In this document: in pieces, positions 12,239 to 23,186 of the stretch
How the letters are laid out: each line of letters starts with the position of its first letter
Position numbering within the stretch: position 1 is the stretch's first letter
Position numbers and translations under genes: made by a program
Notes under the pieces: model-generated
Seen by the model: the letters and a program-made list of their open reading frames with translations, nothing else
Databases searched by the model: none
What the model was told of the DNA's origin: nothing
Assembly (NCBI GenBank): GCA_002794785.1
Contig: NBBA01000001.1
Coordinates: forward strand, 62,001 to 126,000
Reading direction: 5' to 3'
Origin: Coniferiporia sulphurascens
Lineage: Eukaryota; Basidiomycota; Agaricomycetes; Hymenochaetales; Hymenochaetaceae
DNA length: 64,000 nt

Positions 12239-14336
12239 CGGTACTTTAACTTTTTTTAAATCGAAAGCTTCCGTTGTCGCTCGACTACAGGTGCTGTTTA
12301 CTGTTGATTCTCCTTGAAACATTGCTTACCGGCTTTTAATCCGTTAATATATTTTTTCTCGAACTACGATGGCTATACTATGAAACTATGTACATATAAA
12401 CCACACTATTTATCGTCTGCTCGAACCTCGAAGCAGGACCAGGTCCTAACGACGAAAGGTAATCCTATTTCGCCAGTGTCCTAGCAGCTGATAACCCGCG
12501 ACTATAATTTCAAGTAAGGTCTGAGATACACCTCCCAGCCATAAGTATTTGGATGCTACACGTACGTGACACTGGCAGTATATATGCCATGCAATCGGCA
12601 CCGGCGAAGGCTCGGAGGAAGCCGAGAGTACCCGTGACATTATTGGCCATTGGTGTGACTAAGCTTACTGTATTTCACGACGCGCCTTGCTCGTTTAAGT
12701 TGTAACACCAAGCACCGTTAACCTCTGCTACCGTATTGTCAGTCGCATTCTGGTCAATGGGGGATTTTTAGGATCGTGCGGTTACCGGTAAGCTCAAGTC
12801 TTATAATAATGTGACCATTCGCAATCTCACAACGTTTAGTGGCCACATCTATGATCCGACTGCGCTCAGGCTGATTCAGGTCTGGTTCACTCATCTGGGC
12901 GGTTCAGCTTGGATCACTGGCCCCCATTTGTCAGCGTGAGACTTAGCTATAACTTATGCAGGGGCTATGTAAGTGATATCTAATTTGAGGGCCTAATTCA
13001 ACAGATTCCTTGGGCGGCACGGGCGCTGGCCTATTGAAAGAAACACATGCCCGCCGCTAACCAGATGCAGTGCGCTCGGGTGTCTGTTGTCACTAGCACG
13101 GTGATTCCAGAAGTGGTTCTCATTATATTGTACAAGTTTTATCCAAGCGCGTCGCTGACCTAGTGCACGATGATTATGGCCGCTATGGATCTAAGACAAC
13201 AACCCGAGTTTTGTCTCCATCCACCGAGATTTACGTGTCTTTCATGGCTATAGCCGGTCTGGGAGACTCGGGTTCGGAATGAATGAAAACGTTGCTTGAT
13301 AGCGAGTTTCCAAGTTCTGGGGGTATCCAAACGCCCAAATGCGTTGCCAGCAATCCAATCACTTCCGGTGACTCATGTTGCGTTTAGATAGCGTCAATTG
13401 TAGTGCTATAATATGGAGGCGAAGAAGGTGAGCACCCCGCTTCATTGTTGTAAGAGGACGGATAACTGAAAAAACGTCACATCTTGACTTAACAATTTCG
13501 TCTAGGTAGTTGTGTTGTACTGACACTGGGAAACCAGGCTGATACGCCCTTCTGCTTCTTTCATGACCGTCCGCATACCCAGACTACGGCTATGTGACGC
13601 GTCAGGTGGACCACTTCGGAGGGGAAACGCCAAGGACTCCGAGCTGGGATAGTTCGTAAACCCTTTGGTTATCGCTCTTCGGAAGGACTATTTTACGGAA
13701 ATGGGAGCTGCGTGGCTTTGATTTTGTTGTGAGTTCTACATATGCTTGCAACAGCACGAGAGGCTTACAACAATCATGAAATATGTATGTACAGTATACA
13801 TAAAGACCGTCTTCGCGCCTTATACTTAGCAAAGCTTAAGGCTTCGAGATTGGTCTGCGCGATGGAGTTATACTCCGTACAGTACATTACATTTGAATCC
13901 TAAATCTTTGCCTGCGTTAGAGACCACTGAATCGATGCCACTTTACATCATGATTTTAGTACGCTGAGTTGCAATTGCATCTCCCAAAAAAAACAGCTGG
14001 ATGCAGTCAACATATATTTCGAGAGGCTAGGGCTGCTGTTGGAAACTGCCTGATGGTCCTGTAATGATCGCACGATGCGTAGAGATATGACTTATCCTTA
14101 AACATAACGAGCGCCTGTACACTGGGCAAGAGGCTGCAGGTCGCGTTTTTCCTGCAATTCCGAGTGCATCGCTCTGTTCTGCCTGGGAATGGGAAAGTTC
14201 GGTGGCTGATTACTATACAGGAGCAAGGAGACGTTTATTATTGGCATCTTTAGCCTTGCCTTGGTTTCAGTAAAGTCAGAGCGCAATACCTCCCTGCATC
14301 TTGAAAAGGGGCTCGATTGATTTATTCTTTATGGTT
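12239..14336. other. 2.1 kb without a supportable gene
   Basis: Only short frames of up to about 76 codons on either strand, with no motif recognised. From about 14000 the sequence begins to resemble 44280 onward (shared GAGGCTAGG block and what follows), marking the left edge of the duplicated segment that carries copy A. Confidence 0.45.
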
Positions 14337-14636
14337 GCAGGTACGATATCAATGCGAATCTCGTGCCCCCTTGCGTTCATCAGACCGCTGTGACAGCTTT
14401 TTAATAAGCAGTCCAGAGCGAGATGGGCGCCCGGAATATAAGGGCAATCGCATATACTAACAAACATGTACTAACGAACGTGAACAGGTATGTATGTATC
14501 GTATCAATGCGAGTGCTATTCATTCCTTTGTTCATCAAATCACTATGACAGGTTTATTTATAAGGCGGCTTAGAACGACACGGGCGTTTTGAATTTGGGG
14601 GCAATAGTATGCACTACCAAATGTGAACAGGTATGT
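14337..14636 (+). repeat. Tandem duplication of a ~145-base unit upstream of DUF6533 copy A
   Basis: Two diverged direct copies lie back to back, about 14340-14490 and 14491-14636. Each runs from an ATCAATGCGA block through a GTTCATCA block to an AATGTGAACAGGTATGTA-like end (in the first copy the equivalent is ACGTGAACAGGTATGTA). The matching place upstream of copy B (about 44465-44625) holds only one unit. The unit therefore duplicated after A and B separated, or B lost one. Confidence 0.5.
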
Positions 14637-14865
14637 ACAGTCTAATCTTTCAAGTTGTAATGTACCCTACATCGCGAGTGAGGACATTTCTCTGATCAAC
14701 CCGGGGTCACTCTACAACTCATCCGATGAAGTTCCTCATCTAAGGTCCGTGTTGTTTAAGCGTGTATTCCGACGTTGTACCTTAATGTAAGCATGTTCCA
14801 GCCACTGACATTAATCTGTGCTGCTTCTGACAGAACATCTGAATTTGTCACCATGTCCTCAACAT

Positions 14866-14879
14866 GGTATAAGTACGGC
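14866..14879 (+). promoter_or_regulatory. TATA-like element conserved between copies A and B
   Basis: The string GGTATAAGTACGGC occurs about 40 bases before the start codon of copy A and identically at 44897-44910, about 60 bases before the start codon of copy B, in otherwise diverged flanks. Conservation plus position suggests a core promoter element; function is inferred. Confidence 0.45.
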
Positions 14880-14920
14880 CTTTAACCAAGACCCCAAATA
14901 ACTGCGGCGATAAAGTCAAT

Positions 14921-17900
14921 ATGAGTCGACAAGACAGCTCAAACTTGTACCATTCGCTCGAAGCTATACGGTGGACACAAATGTGTAGTGGTGAGTCATA
15001 AAACTCCATTATCGCAATGTTCAGGAGACGCGCACAACTGAATAAGGTCGCACAGCATCTGCCGCGATATTCACATCTTAACGCTCATGTGCTATTTAAT
15101 ACGCCGTTTCTCTGGTATCCACATATGACCGAGAGATGACCCTTATGTGGGTGCGTCACCGCCTTCTCACCTCGTAAACACCGCGTATCCGCCTACAGTA
15201 AATATTCCCGAGGGTGCGAAATTCAACATAGGAAAAGTTATATACTTTACTGTACGCAACCGTGCGATGACTAGGTTGCGCACAAACGTTCTGATGCTCT
15301 TATCAATACAAGATACGATACTTCACGCTTTTTTCCCTGTGCTGTACGTTGTCGTCTTACACAGATACTGCTAAGCCGCTTAAAGCTATTAATCTCGATT
15401 TCATTTTCATCGGTACTACCATTCAAACCAATCTCGCCCGCTTTCGTTTCTGAACCGTACCTCCTTTTTGCATCAAAGTCATGTCTTTACACCATCCTTA
15501 TACCGAAGTAAGCATGTATATTTCGACTCCCGCCCGTTGTTAGACAGATGCCTGATCTAATATCTTCACCCATCAGCTGTTCGTGCGCCAAATATATTGC
15601 ACTAATCTTTCAGCTTGTTTTCACCTTCACAGCTGTTTATAAAACCTCCACGCCGATAAGAAAGCAGGTACATCGTGGATAAGGCTTAACTGGATGACCG
15701 GAGTGATCATAAGGGGATGTTACCTGAATGTGAGATTCCTACCAGCATACTCGTGTCACATCTATTCACCTCACGAAGTAGCCCTCCAGCTTCGTATGTA
15801 CAGTGACCCAATAAACTGTTGCAATGTTTTGTGGCTTCGGAATAAACCCTCTATATCTCAACAACTATGGCACATAAATACAAAATAAAAATACCTTTCA
15901 AAAGCCCTGTATCCCAGCTTTCCAGTGATAGTTTATGTATGGAATAATGTGAAAAATTGAGGTAGTTATGGACCTCTCAATTGGGCATAGCATTGCAACA
16001 GTTTATTGGGTAGCAAAAATAAAACATAAGAATGTTCTACATATCCATTTTTTCATAAACAACTTTTCTGGAAACAAAAACCAGATGTAGCAGTAGGCTA
16101 TATGCATAGTTCAGAGTATGTTCCATTGGCAGCAGCCATCCCCATCACAAAGAAATCTCATTCTGCTGTGTGAAAAATGCACATCCTCATCTTTCTCAAT
16201 GCTGGATGATCCTCCCTCAAGATTGCATTTTTTATTGGTGTAATACATAGTATTATATCCAGGCCTTACTATATGAGTGTCACTGACCTTAACAATGCCA
16301 CTGGTAGTTGACCATCAAGGCTGTTACCTGCAAATGTTCAATATTATCACCACTTTAAGTGTAACATACAAGGCTTTCCTGGAGTTTTTCTTCACTAACC
16401 TCACTGCAGAGCTTCCCATACATCCCACCAGCATCCTTGCAAGTATTTTCAGTCCTTTCCCACAACATGAAGCCCTGTACTGTGGCTGATCTGCCTCCAA
16501 TCTTGAGTGTTCTCTCCACTGGCCTATCAGAGAAGGCCTTTCAACTCTTTTTACAGGCATTTTCCCCCACATCTGACCTCAGGTGACTAGCAATGGTCCA
16601 TCCTGACCATAATATCTCTTCCCAGTCCTGTGTGACTAGCCTTTGTGTGTAACTTCAAAGTCCAGCCACTCCTTCTGACACCGTGTAGGCAGTATGGGCT
16701 TTCTCTGACTCACTACAGCCTTTATTTCACTGTAGCTTTCTTGCAAGGATGCTGGTGGGATGTATGGGAAGCTCTGCAGTGAGGTTAGTGAAGAAAAACT
16801 CCAGGAAAGCCTTGTATGTTACACTTAAAGTGGTGATAATATTGAACATTTGCAGGTAACAGCCTTGATGGTCAACTACCAGTGGCATTGTTAAGGTCAG
16901 TGACACTCATATAGTAAGGCCTGGATATAATACTATGTATTACACCAATAAAAAATGCAATCTTGAGGGAGGATCATCCAGCATTGAGAAAGATGAGGAT
17001 GTGCATTTTTCACACAGCAGAATGAGATTTCTTTGTGATGGGGATGGCTGCTGCCAATGGAACATACTCTGAACTATGCATATAGCCTACTGCTACATCT
17101 GGTTTTTGTTTCCAGAAAAGTTGTTTATGAAAAAATGGATATGTAGAACATTCTTATGTTTTATTTTTGCTACCCAATAAACTGTTGCAATGCTATGCCC
17201 AATTGAGAGGTCCATAACTACCTCAATTTTTCACATTATTCCATACATAAACTATCACTGGAAAGCTGGGATACAGGGCTTTTGAAAGGTATTTTTATTT
17301 TGTATTTATGTGCCATAGTTGTTGAGATATAGAGGGTTTATTCCGAAGCCACAAAACATTGCAACAGTTTATTGGGTCACTGTATGCGATGTACAATAGG
17401 AGAAAGAAAACGCAGGTGTTCCTGATATCTTTGTTTACTATGACTTTTTCTGCTATGATCGCAATAAGCGTCAGAGTTATACTTTAAGAGAAAGGTAAAT
17501 GCCTTCACATTTCCGCATTAGTGGCAACGGATAGCTTATCTCCATGTACAGGCCTTTTTTCGATTTTGGTGATGATTTGTATCCCCTCCCGGTTTCTGCA
17601 CAGAGGTCTGGGTACCGAAATTGGCTTATGAAGAGATCCTCTTTGGACTTGCTATATACAAAGGATTATAGAGCTTCGGGAGCAGAAAATCAAAAAATCC
17701 CCTGAGTCGACTTACACTTTTCCTTGTGAAAGATTCTGCGGCGTACTTCGTTGTGTATGTACTCGCATTTGAGGGCTCTTTTTCATATCTGATTCGATTG
17801 ACTCAGTGTTTTCGCTACTGTTGTGCCAGTGGTGAATGAACTTATGTGGGTATTTGGAAGAGTATGGCTATCTCTCCCTCCTTGGCTGCAGAAGGGATGG

Positions 17901-18126
17901 CTGACCTATTAAATATCTCTAAGGATATGTTGATCGAAGTTACCATCAATTTACATTTAAAATGGGGAACATTATGAGCCAGAGATGCCTTTTGAATGTT
18001 AGGGAGCAGTACTTCACACACGCAACAGAAAGATTTGGTGCAGCAAAGGCAGCGATGCCAAGGTCTCTGGAGCTGGTCGCAGATTCAGCGATCAGCCGTA
18101 GTAATGATGATGATTGTAGGTGCTAA
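14921..18126 (+). pseudogene. DUF6533-family pseudogene A, interrupted by a transposon
   Basis: Closest relative of copy B (44970-46644); both start exons contain LYHSLEAIRWT. Damage visible on alignment to B: (1) a 32-base deletion at about 15067 between what in B are two CGCGAC repeats, removing the LLLYDF-coding bases and the following splice donor; (2) a 2-base insertion around 15715 shifts the helix before the LRMY exon; (3) a 1582-bp inverted-repeat element sits in the codon for Tyr in LRMYAMYNR; (4) an in-frame TAA at 17485-17487 where B has Lys; (5) TAG at the GLQS-equivalent position near 17670. The 3' end is still recognisable (IMSQRCLLNVREQYF) with a stop at 18124-18126. It cannot encode a full protein. 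Confidence 0.82.
15801..17382. mobile_element. Non-autonomous Tc1/mariner-like element with 643-bp terminal inverted repeats
   Basis: Left arm 15801-16443 and right arm 16740-17382 are reverse complements and appear identical over 643 bases; the unique centre (16444-16739, 296 bases) has no transposase. The ends read CAGTGACCC and GGGTCACTG. The flanks give a TA target-site duplication, confirmed by the empty site in paralogue B (about 45882-45897), where a single TA stands. CAGTG termini and a TA duplication fit the Tc1 superfamily (impala-like ends from memory). Part of the terminus (15806-15826) is repeated inverted inside the arm at 15991-16011, a plausible second transposase-binding site. 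The perfect arms imply recent insertion into an older gene copy. The longest internal frames (16277-16489 + and 16324-16572 -) are short and unconvincing. Confidence 0.9.
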
Positions 18127-19429
18127 ATAGGCTCCTGACAAAACTCCCGATACCGATAGGCAGAGGGTTCTAAGAGGACAAAATTCAGGAGTCGGAGTAT
18201 GGCAAATAAACCTGACTTCAACCCTTTTTTACTGTGTTTGTCCTCATTCTCCTTAGAAGGGAAATTGTTTTCTCAGAATTTGCCACCAGAATTCTCTTCC
18301 GACTGTTAGAAATCTTGAGGCGTGCTGTCGCAGCACGGGTCGGTCCTTGTCGATAAACAATTTCTTCATGGCCATTTCCGATGACCAAGAGCATACATGC
18401 AAGTAACTACGACTAAAACTTCACAGAGCGTGAGACATAAATACCAAATGTAGTCGCATAGTCGAGATTACCAAATCATAATTCCAACACCAACACATGG
18501 CCACGAATAATATTCTTCTGCAATATCTGGTTAAACATGGGTGCGGCTGAGTTTTCCATCCTCATGTATTTGTCGAAGCCCGCTGGGTGCCTTTTGATCG
18601 GCTGTTATGTCCATCTTACACAAGTTTGTTTGACTAACAGCTTTTAGTCGACTTGTTCTTGCTTCGAGCATGCCCTATTATTGGCCGTTGCTTGCCAGTG
18701 TTCCTCTGTCATTTGACTCATTTCTGATGATGACATGGCTCTATGTCCTACACCTATTGTGAGTGCAATTAGACTACTCTTGTCCTGAAGGCATCGCTGT
18801 GAGTGATTCTTGTTTAAAAAAACTCCCTTTTTAACAATGCTCTGACTGACCACTGTTGTATATTTTTATAGGTCTCCTAATAGCTCTGCATCCAGCTCAC
18901 GTAACGGGAGGCTTCACAAATGGGCCACCACTAACCGGATTTCGTTCCTAACTAACCACCTTGTGATTGAGATTTTCCTCTGTGATGATCGGTACCATAT
19001 GCATCCACTACAATGCGCCCCGACAGTGATTCTTTAGTGCGTAAGCTATTTTTGTTGAGTACAAGCTGGGATTATGAGTCTCTGTATAGTCAGTGTATCT
19101 CCACACGGATGATACCTACTTACAAATATTCCCTAGGCTACTGCTTCAAACCAACCCTCACAAAACTGTTGAACTAAATATATTATACGCGCTCAGTGTA
19201 TCGAGCATCAGGTAGAGGAAATAAGAGTACCTAAACATACATATTCTAGGTAGTAGATAAGTAAAGTGAAATAAAGTAAATCGCTGAACTATTCACCTCA
19301 CTCGGTGTATCGAGCATGAGGTGGGTATATGTGTGTTCATTCTCGTTCACGCATATCGGAGTTTGAAACTAGCAACCAAAATAAGAAAGGAGAATATTAT
19401 TAAGCCCGGGTTGAACCGGAGCTGGCCAT
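18127..19429. other. 1.3 kb without a supportable gene; direct repeat with a hairpin
   Basis: No coding exon recognised. Two related 22-26 base units with the core GTGTATCGAGCAT lie at 19191-19212 and 19297-19322, about 107 bases apart. The second forms a small hairpin (CCTCA...TGAGG around CTCG...CGAG). Function unknown. Confidence 0.35.
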
Positions 19430-19560
19430 ACTTGAACATCTGTCTCCTGAACTTCGCGTGAGGCTGCGCGCCCACAAGCTGTTTGTGAAGCTCACAAGCA
19501 GTTCGCTTAAACGCGTAAGGATACGCGCAAGGAAACTGCGGCGAGGTGGTCTTATTTTCG
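19430..19560 (+). pseudogene. Relic of XPB/Ssl2 C-terminal tail (copy 1)
   Basis: The stretch CACAAGCTGTTTGTGAAG and what follows aligns with the end of the XPB copy at 42830-42911, where the protein reads AKRDKQIAQARKDARKETAK. Here the frame is broken by a stop and indels. The following bases (TATGAGT...TGTACTGTATGC) also match those after the 42911 stop, so it belongs to the same duplicated segment. Confidence 0.55.
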
Positions 19561-19739
19561 GGTAATTCGCTTCTGGCTTCTATGAGTTTTTGTACTGTAT
19601 GCTATACTATGTTCGGTGGCATAATCAAAACCATTGTATAGGTAAATACAGGTTGAGTGAGATTGGGACGTTCATGTAACCAGGCCATTTTCACGGAATA
19701 TTAATACTTTACAGTGTAGCGCGCAAAAGCGAGTGATGT

Positions 19740-21140
19740 CAGCTGCCATCCGCGATACAGCGCGCTCGGATCCTCCTCAGCGAAGACCTCACGAATGCAG
19801 GGCACCAAGCCAGCATATGGCTCGTGACGGAGACTGCCAGGATGTGTGAGGAGAAAAATACGCACCTGAAAGACCGGTGGAGGGATCCTGTCGGATCCTT
19901 CAGCTTCAAGGGCTGCACCGGCACAGAGTCGCGCGCTTCACGCACCGCTGGCTTGGACATGATTTCGACTTTCTCGATATTATCTTAGAAAGGCACAGCA
20001 GCAAAGTCCTTGCTCATGCCATCTGCTGCAATTTTGATGTCCGGGACCTTCACCTCCTTCACCGCCTCTCCCTCACGAACCACCTCTTCAGTCATAGGGA
20101 CTCCTGCACAAGGTACACAACGCTCGATCAACCAGCAACAACCTCAAGCGGCACAATCAGCAAGGTGCTGAGTACATGGAGCACAATCGTAAGCGAGATG
20201 TAAAATGCGATCTCCTGCGGCGACGGTGCTGTGGGTTGCCGACGATGAGCTTTACGAGCGGGCGCCCGACAAGCGCGATGGAGAGGGCGCGTAAGAGGTG
20301 AGCGAGGAGCGTGGCGAGCACGGCCCAGAGGCGCGCGCGTTTGGCAGGAGTGAGGGGTACACGGAGGGCCCGCAAGGGATGGGTGCGGAAGGGTAGTGCA
20401 TGTCGCATTGTCATTGCATTGTTAATGTGAGATGTCAGCAACACGATCAATGCATAGATAAAAGTACATAAATTAACATACCGGTTTACGATGACAAGCG
20501 AATTCTTTTAGGGTAGGAGGACGAGCATGGTAAGTGCCTCCTCGTGTGCGGGGAAACGTGGACGCTTGGGGAGGACGGCGACGATCCAGTTAACCCAGAG
20601 CCAGGCCGGACGAAAAATACGACGGCTCAGAGGAACGTCGTGAGGAAGACGATGAGATTTGGCACTATTCTTTGAAGAGACCTGTTTTCCCTGAAGGAGA
20701 TGGCAGCGTCAGCTTACAGTACCTAATACACATGGCCTCCGAGCATTTCGCTAGTGGAAAGTCCTTCGAGGACTACGACCTCAAAAGCAAACACACAAGA
20801 ATATCACTCACCTCGATAGCCAATGTTCTCTTCAGCATATGTGGGTGGTTTCTAACCTCTACCGTTTCCTCATCTGCAGGCCCCAAGACTTCATCCACAC
20901 CATCAACGTTAGACACACCGCGGCGTGCAAAATTGACGCGAAAACGGACGAGCGCGCCAAAGATTGGCGCGGCGAAGAGAGTACACAAAAGCTCGAAGCC
21001 GAGGATGGCGCCCACAATGATAATTTTTACAAGGAGACTCTCTCCGCGCGTCACTCCGATGAGTATGCACGCGTATGGAGGATGGCGTGAGCACCGTTGG
21101 GTCTATAGGAAAGGTGTGTGGGGAAGCACGCAAACACCGC
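19740..21140 (-). pseudogene. Mitochondrial-carrier-like (SLC25-type) pseudogene, copy X1
   Basis: Reading the minus strand, the 5' part (about 21054-20800) gives a membrane segment LLVKIIIVGAILGFELLCTL, a charged stretch after FRVNF, and RNHPHMLKRTLAIE before a GTGAGT donor. A downstream piece gives VPNLIVFLTTFL (about 20660), and the 3' part gives YAGLVPCIREVFAEEDPSAL then YRGW (about 19750-19810). The last is the typical loop of a mitochondrial carrier repeat (GL..C...V..EE....LYRGW). The frame is interrupted by stops, for example after KDFAAVPF. Same order and orientation as X2 (42970-44240): both face an XPB tail. The family assignment rests on the repeat loop only. Confidence 0.5.
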
Positions 21141-21249
21141 AAACAACAGTACAGTATTCACAGGGGGCGTTGGCCGGGAATGCGGCCCATTGCCTCGGGA
21201 GCAGGAGTCTTGCCAAGAGGTGTCACCTGGTAACTTGAGCCTATTGCGC

Positions 21250-21900
21250 TGATTGATTTAGCTGCTTTAGTCGCACCTGAGGTCTGGTGCATGATTATCC
21301 GCGCGACGATGCGGAGGACAAACATGACTCACTCGCGTCGGCAGAAGCAAATGATGTCTCTTTACGGTCGTCGAGATTATCCACAAACTTGTTCCCGAGC
21401 GATGAGCAGCTCCCGAAGCTAGCATCCGTGGACGACCTGCCAGTTGCCGTAGGGCCGCAGCCAATGACACCCCGGTAGCCTCGTAAGCATCAGTGGACTT
21501 TTTATGTAGTACCCGATTTCACGGAAATGGCTTTCACTTTCGTACCCTTCATCGTAAGTACCGACATTCAAAGGTCAGCGGTCAATGAAGTAGGTCCCAT
21601 GTGACGAGAACATGCTGACTGTCGGATATCCCCGTGCTAACCGGAGAACGCGGTTCCATTTTCCGATAGTATGAGTGATATGAGCATGTCGAGAGCTCGA
21701 ACATGTCGTTCCGCTCTTTCCACTTTTAGACAGGCAAATCAGTTGCAGGGGGGTGTAATCTGGATGTTGTCATCCGCATCGGAGAGAGAAGGTGCGATAA
21801 AACACGTATCGGGTCCACAGGACACGGGGGGTGGATTGATTTGGACATTGGAAAGCGGAGTTGTACTATGTCTAGCCTGAGGGCGAATCAGACAATTCTG
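21250..21900. other. Gap between carrier relic and SDR relic
   Basis: About 650 bases; overlapping frames on both strands with no recognised motif. The left half is GC-rich like the carrier relic and may be its decayed upstream sequence. Confidence 0.3.
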
Positions 21901-21924
21901 GAACTGTCTATTCGTCGCCTCGGA

Positions 21925-22812
21925 AGCGTACAACAGAGAACTCAGTCTCAACCATGCCTTTACAGAAACGCGTAATAAGGCAATTAAGCTAGCCAACACA
22001 TTTCTCTGAATCTTACCGGGCTGGTTCTGTCACACGAATGGAAGGTCGACAACCTCATGCACCGATGCACTCGAGAACGCGCGGACGGCATGTTTTGTCG
22101 CGTAGTAGATACTTCCTCCAACATACGGTTCGCGTCCAGCAACAGACCCAATGTTGATGACATGGCCGGTCTTACGCTCCTTGAAATCTAAGCAAAGGAT
22201 CAGACAGAAACTGGCGGGAAACAACCGTGTGCCTGCCTTTAAGTAGTAGCTGTGTCATCCCGATGAGACCGAAGGCATTTGTCGTGAATAAGGCCTCGAT
22301 ATCCTCAGACGCGATATTTCCCACTCTCTCTACACCCAACACAAATCCAGCATTATTCACTGCGCAGTGTTAGTAGTTAACGAACACTGCAACAGTAATA
22401 GGGTACGTATACAAGACATCGACGCTTCGGAGATCCTTAAAGATCTGTTCCCATAGAGAGGCGACTTGTGATTTGTCGGATACGTCGAGCTGGACGCTAG
22501 CAACCTTTCCACTTCCTTGGACGGCCTTGACGGCATCGACGACCTCTTGCAGGGCATCTGCCCTTCTGGCCAGAAGAATAAGATTTGAACCCGTCTACAT
22601 CATCTTAGAAAACACCATCCGGAGATAAGGATTACGAATCTTGCTTTAGCAAAAAGGAGAGCAGTCGCCTATAAGGAAGGGTCGTTGATGAGCGAATTTG
22701 TACGCGCATATAGTGGGCTTAGCGTCGCTGGACTCACCGGGCCAATCCCTCCGCTTGCACCGGTGATTAGGATTGTCTTCCCTACCAAGCGCGAAGATTT
22801 GAAAACAGACAT
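21925..22812 (-). pseudogene. Short-chain dehydrogenase/reductase (SDR) pseudogene
   Basis: NAD(P)-dependent oxidoreductase family resembling fungal 3-hydroxy acid / serine dehydrogenases (YdfG/YMR226C type, from memory). Start at 22812: SSRLVGKTILITGASGGIG, the Rossmann TGxxxGIG motif. Further exons give ATALLFAKA, SNLILLARRADALQEVV, VASVQLDVSDKSQVASLW, NNAGFVLGVERVGNI, GHVINIGSVAGREPYVGGS and the active-site motif YYATKHAVRAFSSA (Tyr and Lys present). Damage: splice sites after VDVL and after FAKA do not restore the frame, one intron has GC instead of GT, and indels turn the expected RVTEIQPG into FV-stop. Only MVETEFSVVRFRGDE follows before a TAG; the rest of the C-terminus is missing. Confidence 0.75.
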
Positions 22813-22817
22813 GTCGG

Positions 22818-23186
22818 CTAAGGTGTGGTAGTAGTGGGTCGTCGAGCACGATAGTCTCGTCGTCGCCGTGCTCGTTTGAGCGTCAACAGAGACAACATGT
22901 TGTTAAGACGAATCGCGAATGATGGGCGGCGTGCACCCAACCCGTCGTTCGAGCCGAACGACGAACGGTTGGGGGTTGAGAGCGAACCATGGCGAGAGGA
23001 TGTGCCCGACGAAGCGTGCGAAGACAAAGACAGGGAAGGTGTCGATGCCCCGCTAGTAGTCCGAGTCACGCTGCTCGACGAGCCAAAGTGAGACGGTGTC
23101 TGACGACGGCTGTTCTCCTTGGACTTGCTGAATGCCTCCGCGTAGTCGAGGATGGTCTTCTCGAAGCGCATAACTTCGTCGTCCAT
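22818..23186 (-). CDS. Ser/Thr-rich ORF, unrecognised, possibly a gene fragment
   Basis: A 122-codon frame opening MDDEVMRFEKTILDYAEAF, then a low-complexity Ser/Thr/Gly tract, then RRPSFAIRLNNMLSLLTLKR and a basic end. It stops six bases before the SDR start codon, so the end reads into what would be the SDR leader. The short helical head plus Ser-rich linker looks like part of a larger protein whose other exons are absent or unrecognised. I cannot name the family. Confidence 0.3.
   Translation of the reverse strand: MDDEVMRFEKTILDYAEAFSKSKENSRRQTPSHFGSSSSVTRTTSGASTPSLSLSSHASSGTSSRHGSLSTPNRSSFGSNDGLGARRPSFAIRLNNMLSLLTLKRARRRRDYRARRPTTTTP

Noticed and set aside
16277..16572. Transposase remnant inside the palindromic element
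   Set aside because: Both frames are short, lie partly in the inverted repeat and show no DDE or HTH features.
20672..21238. 188-codon plus-strand ORF as a gene
   Set aside because: The opposite strand here carries the carrier-like relic with a matching splice donor in the second copy; the plus frame is its shadow.
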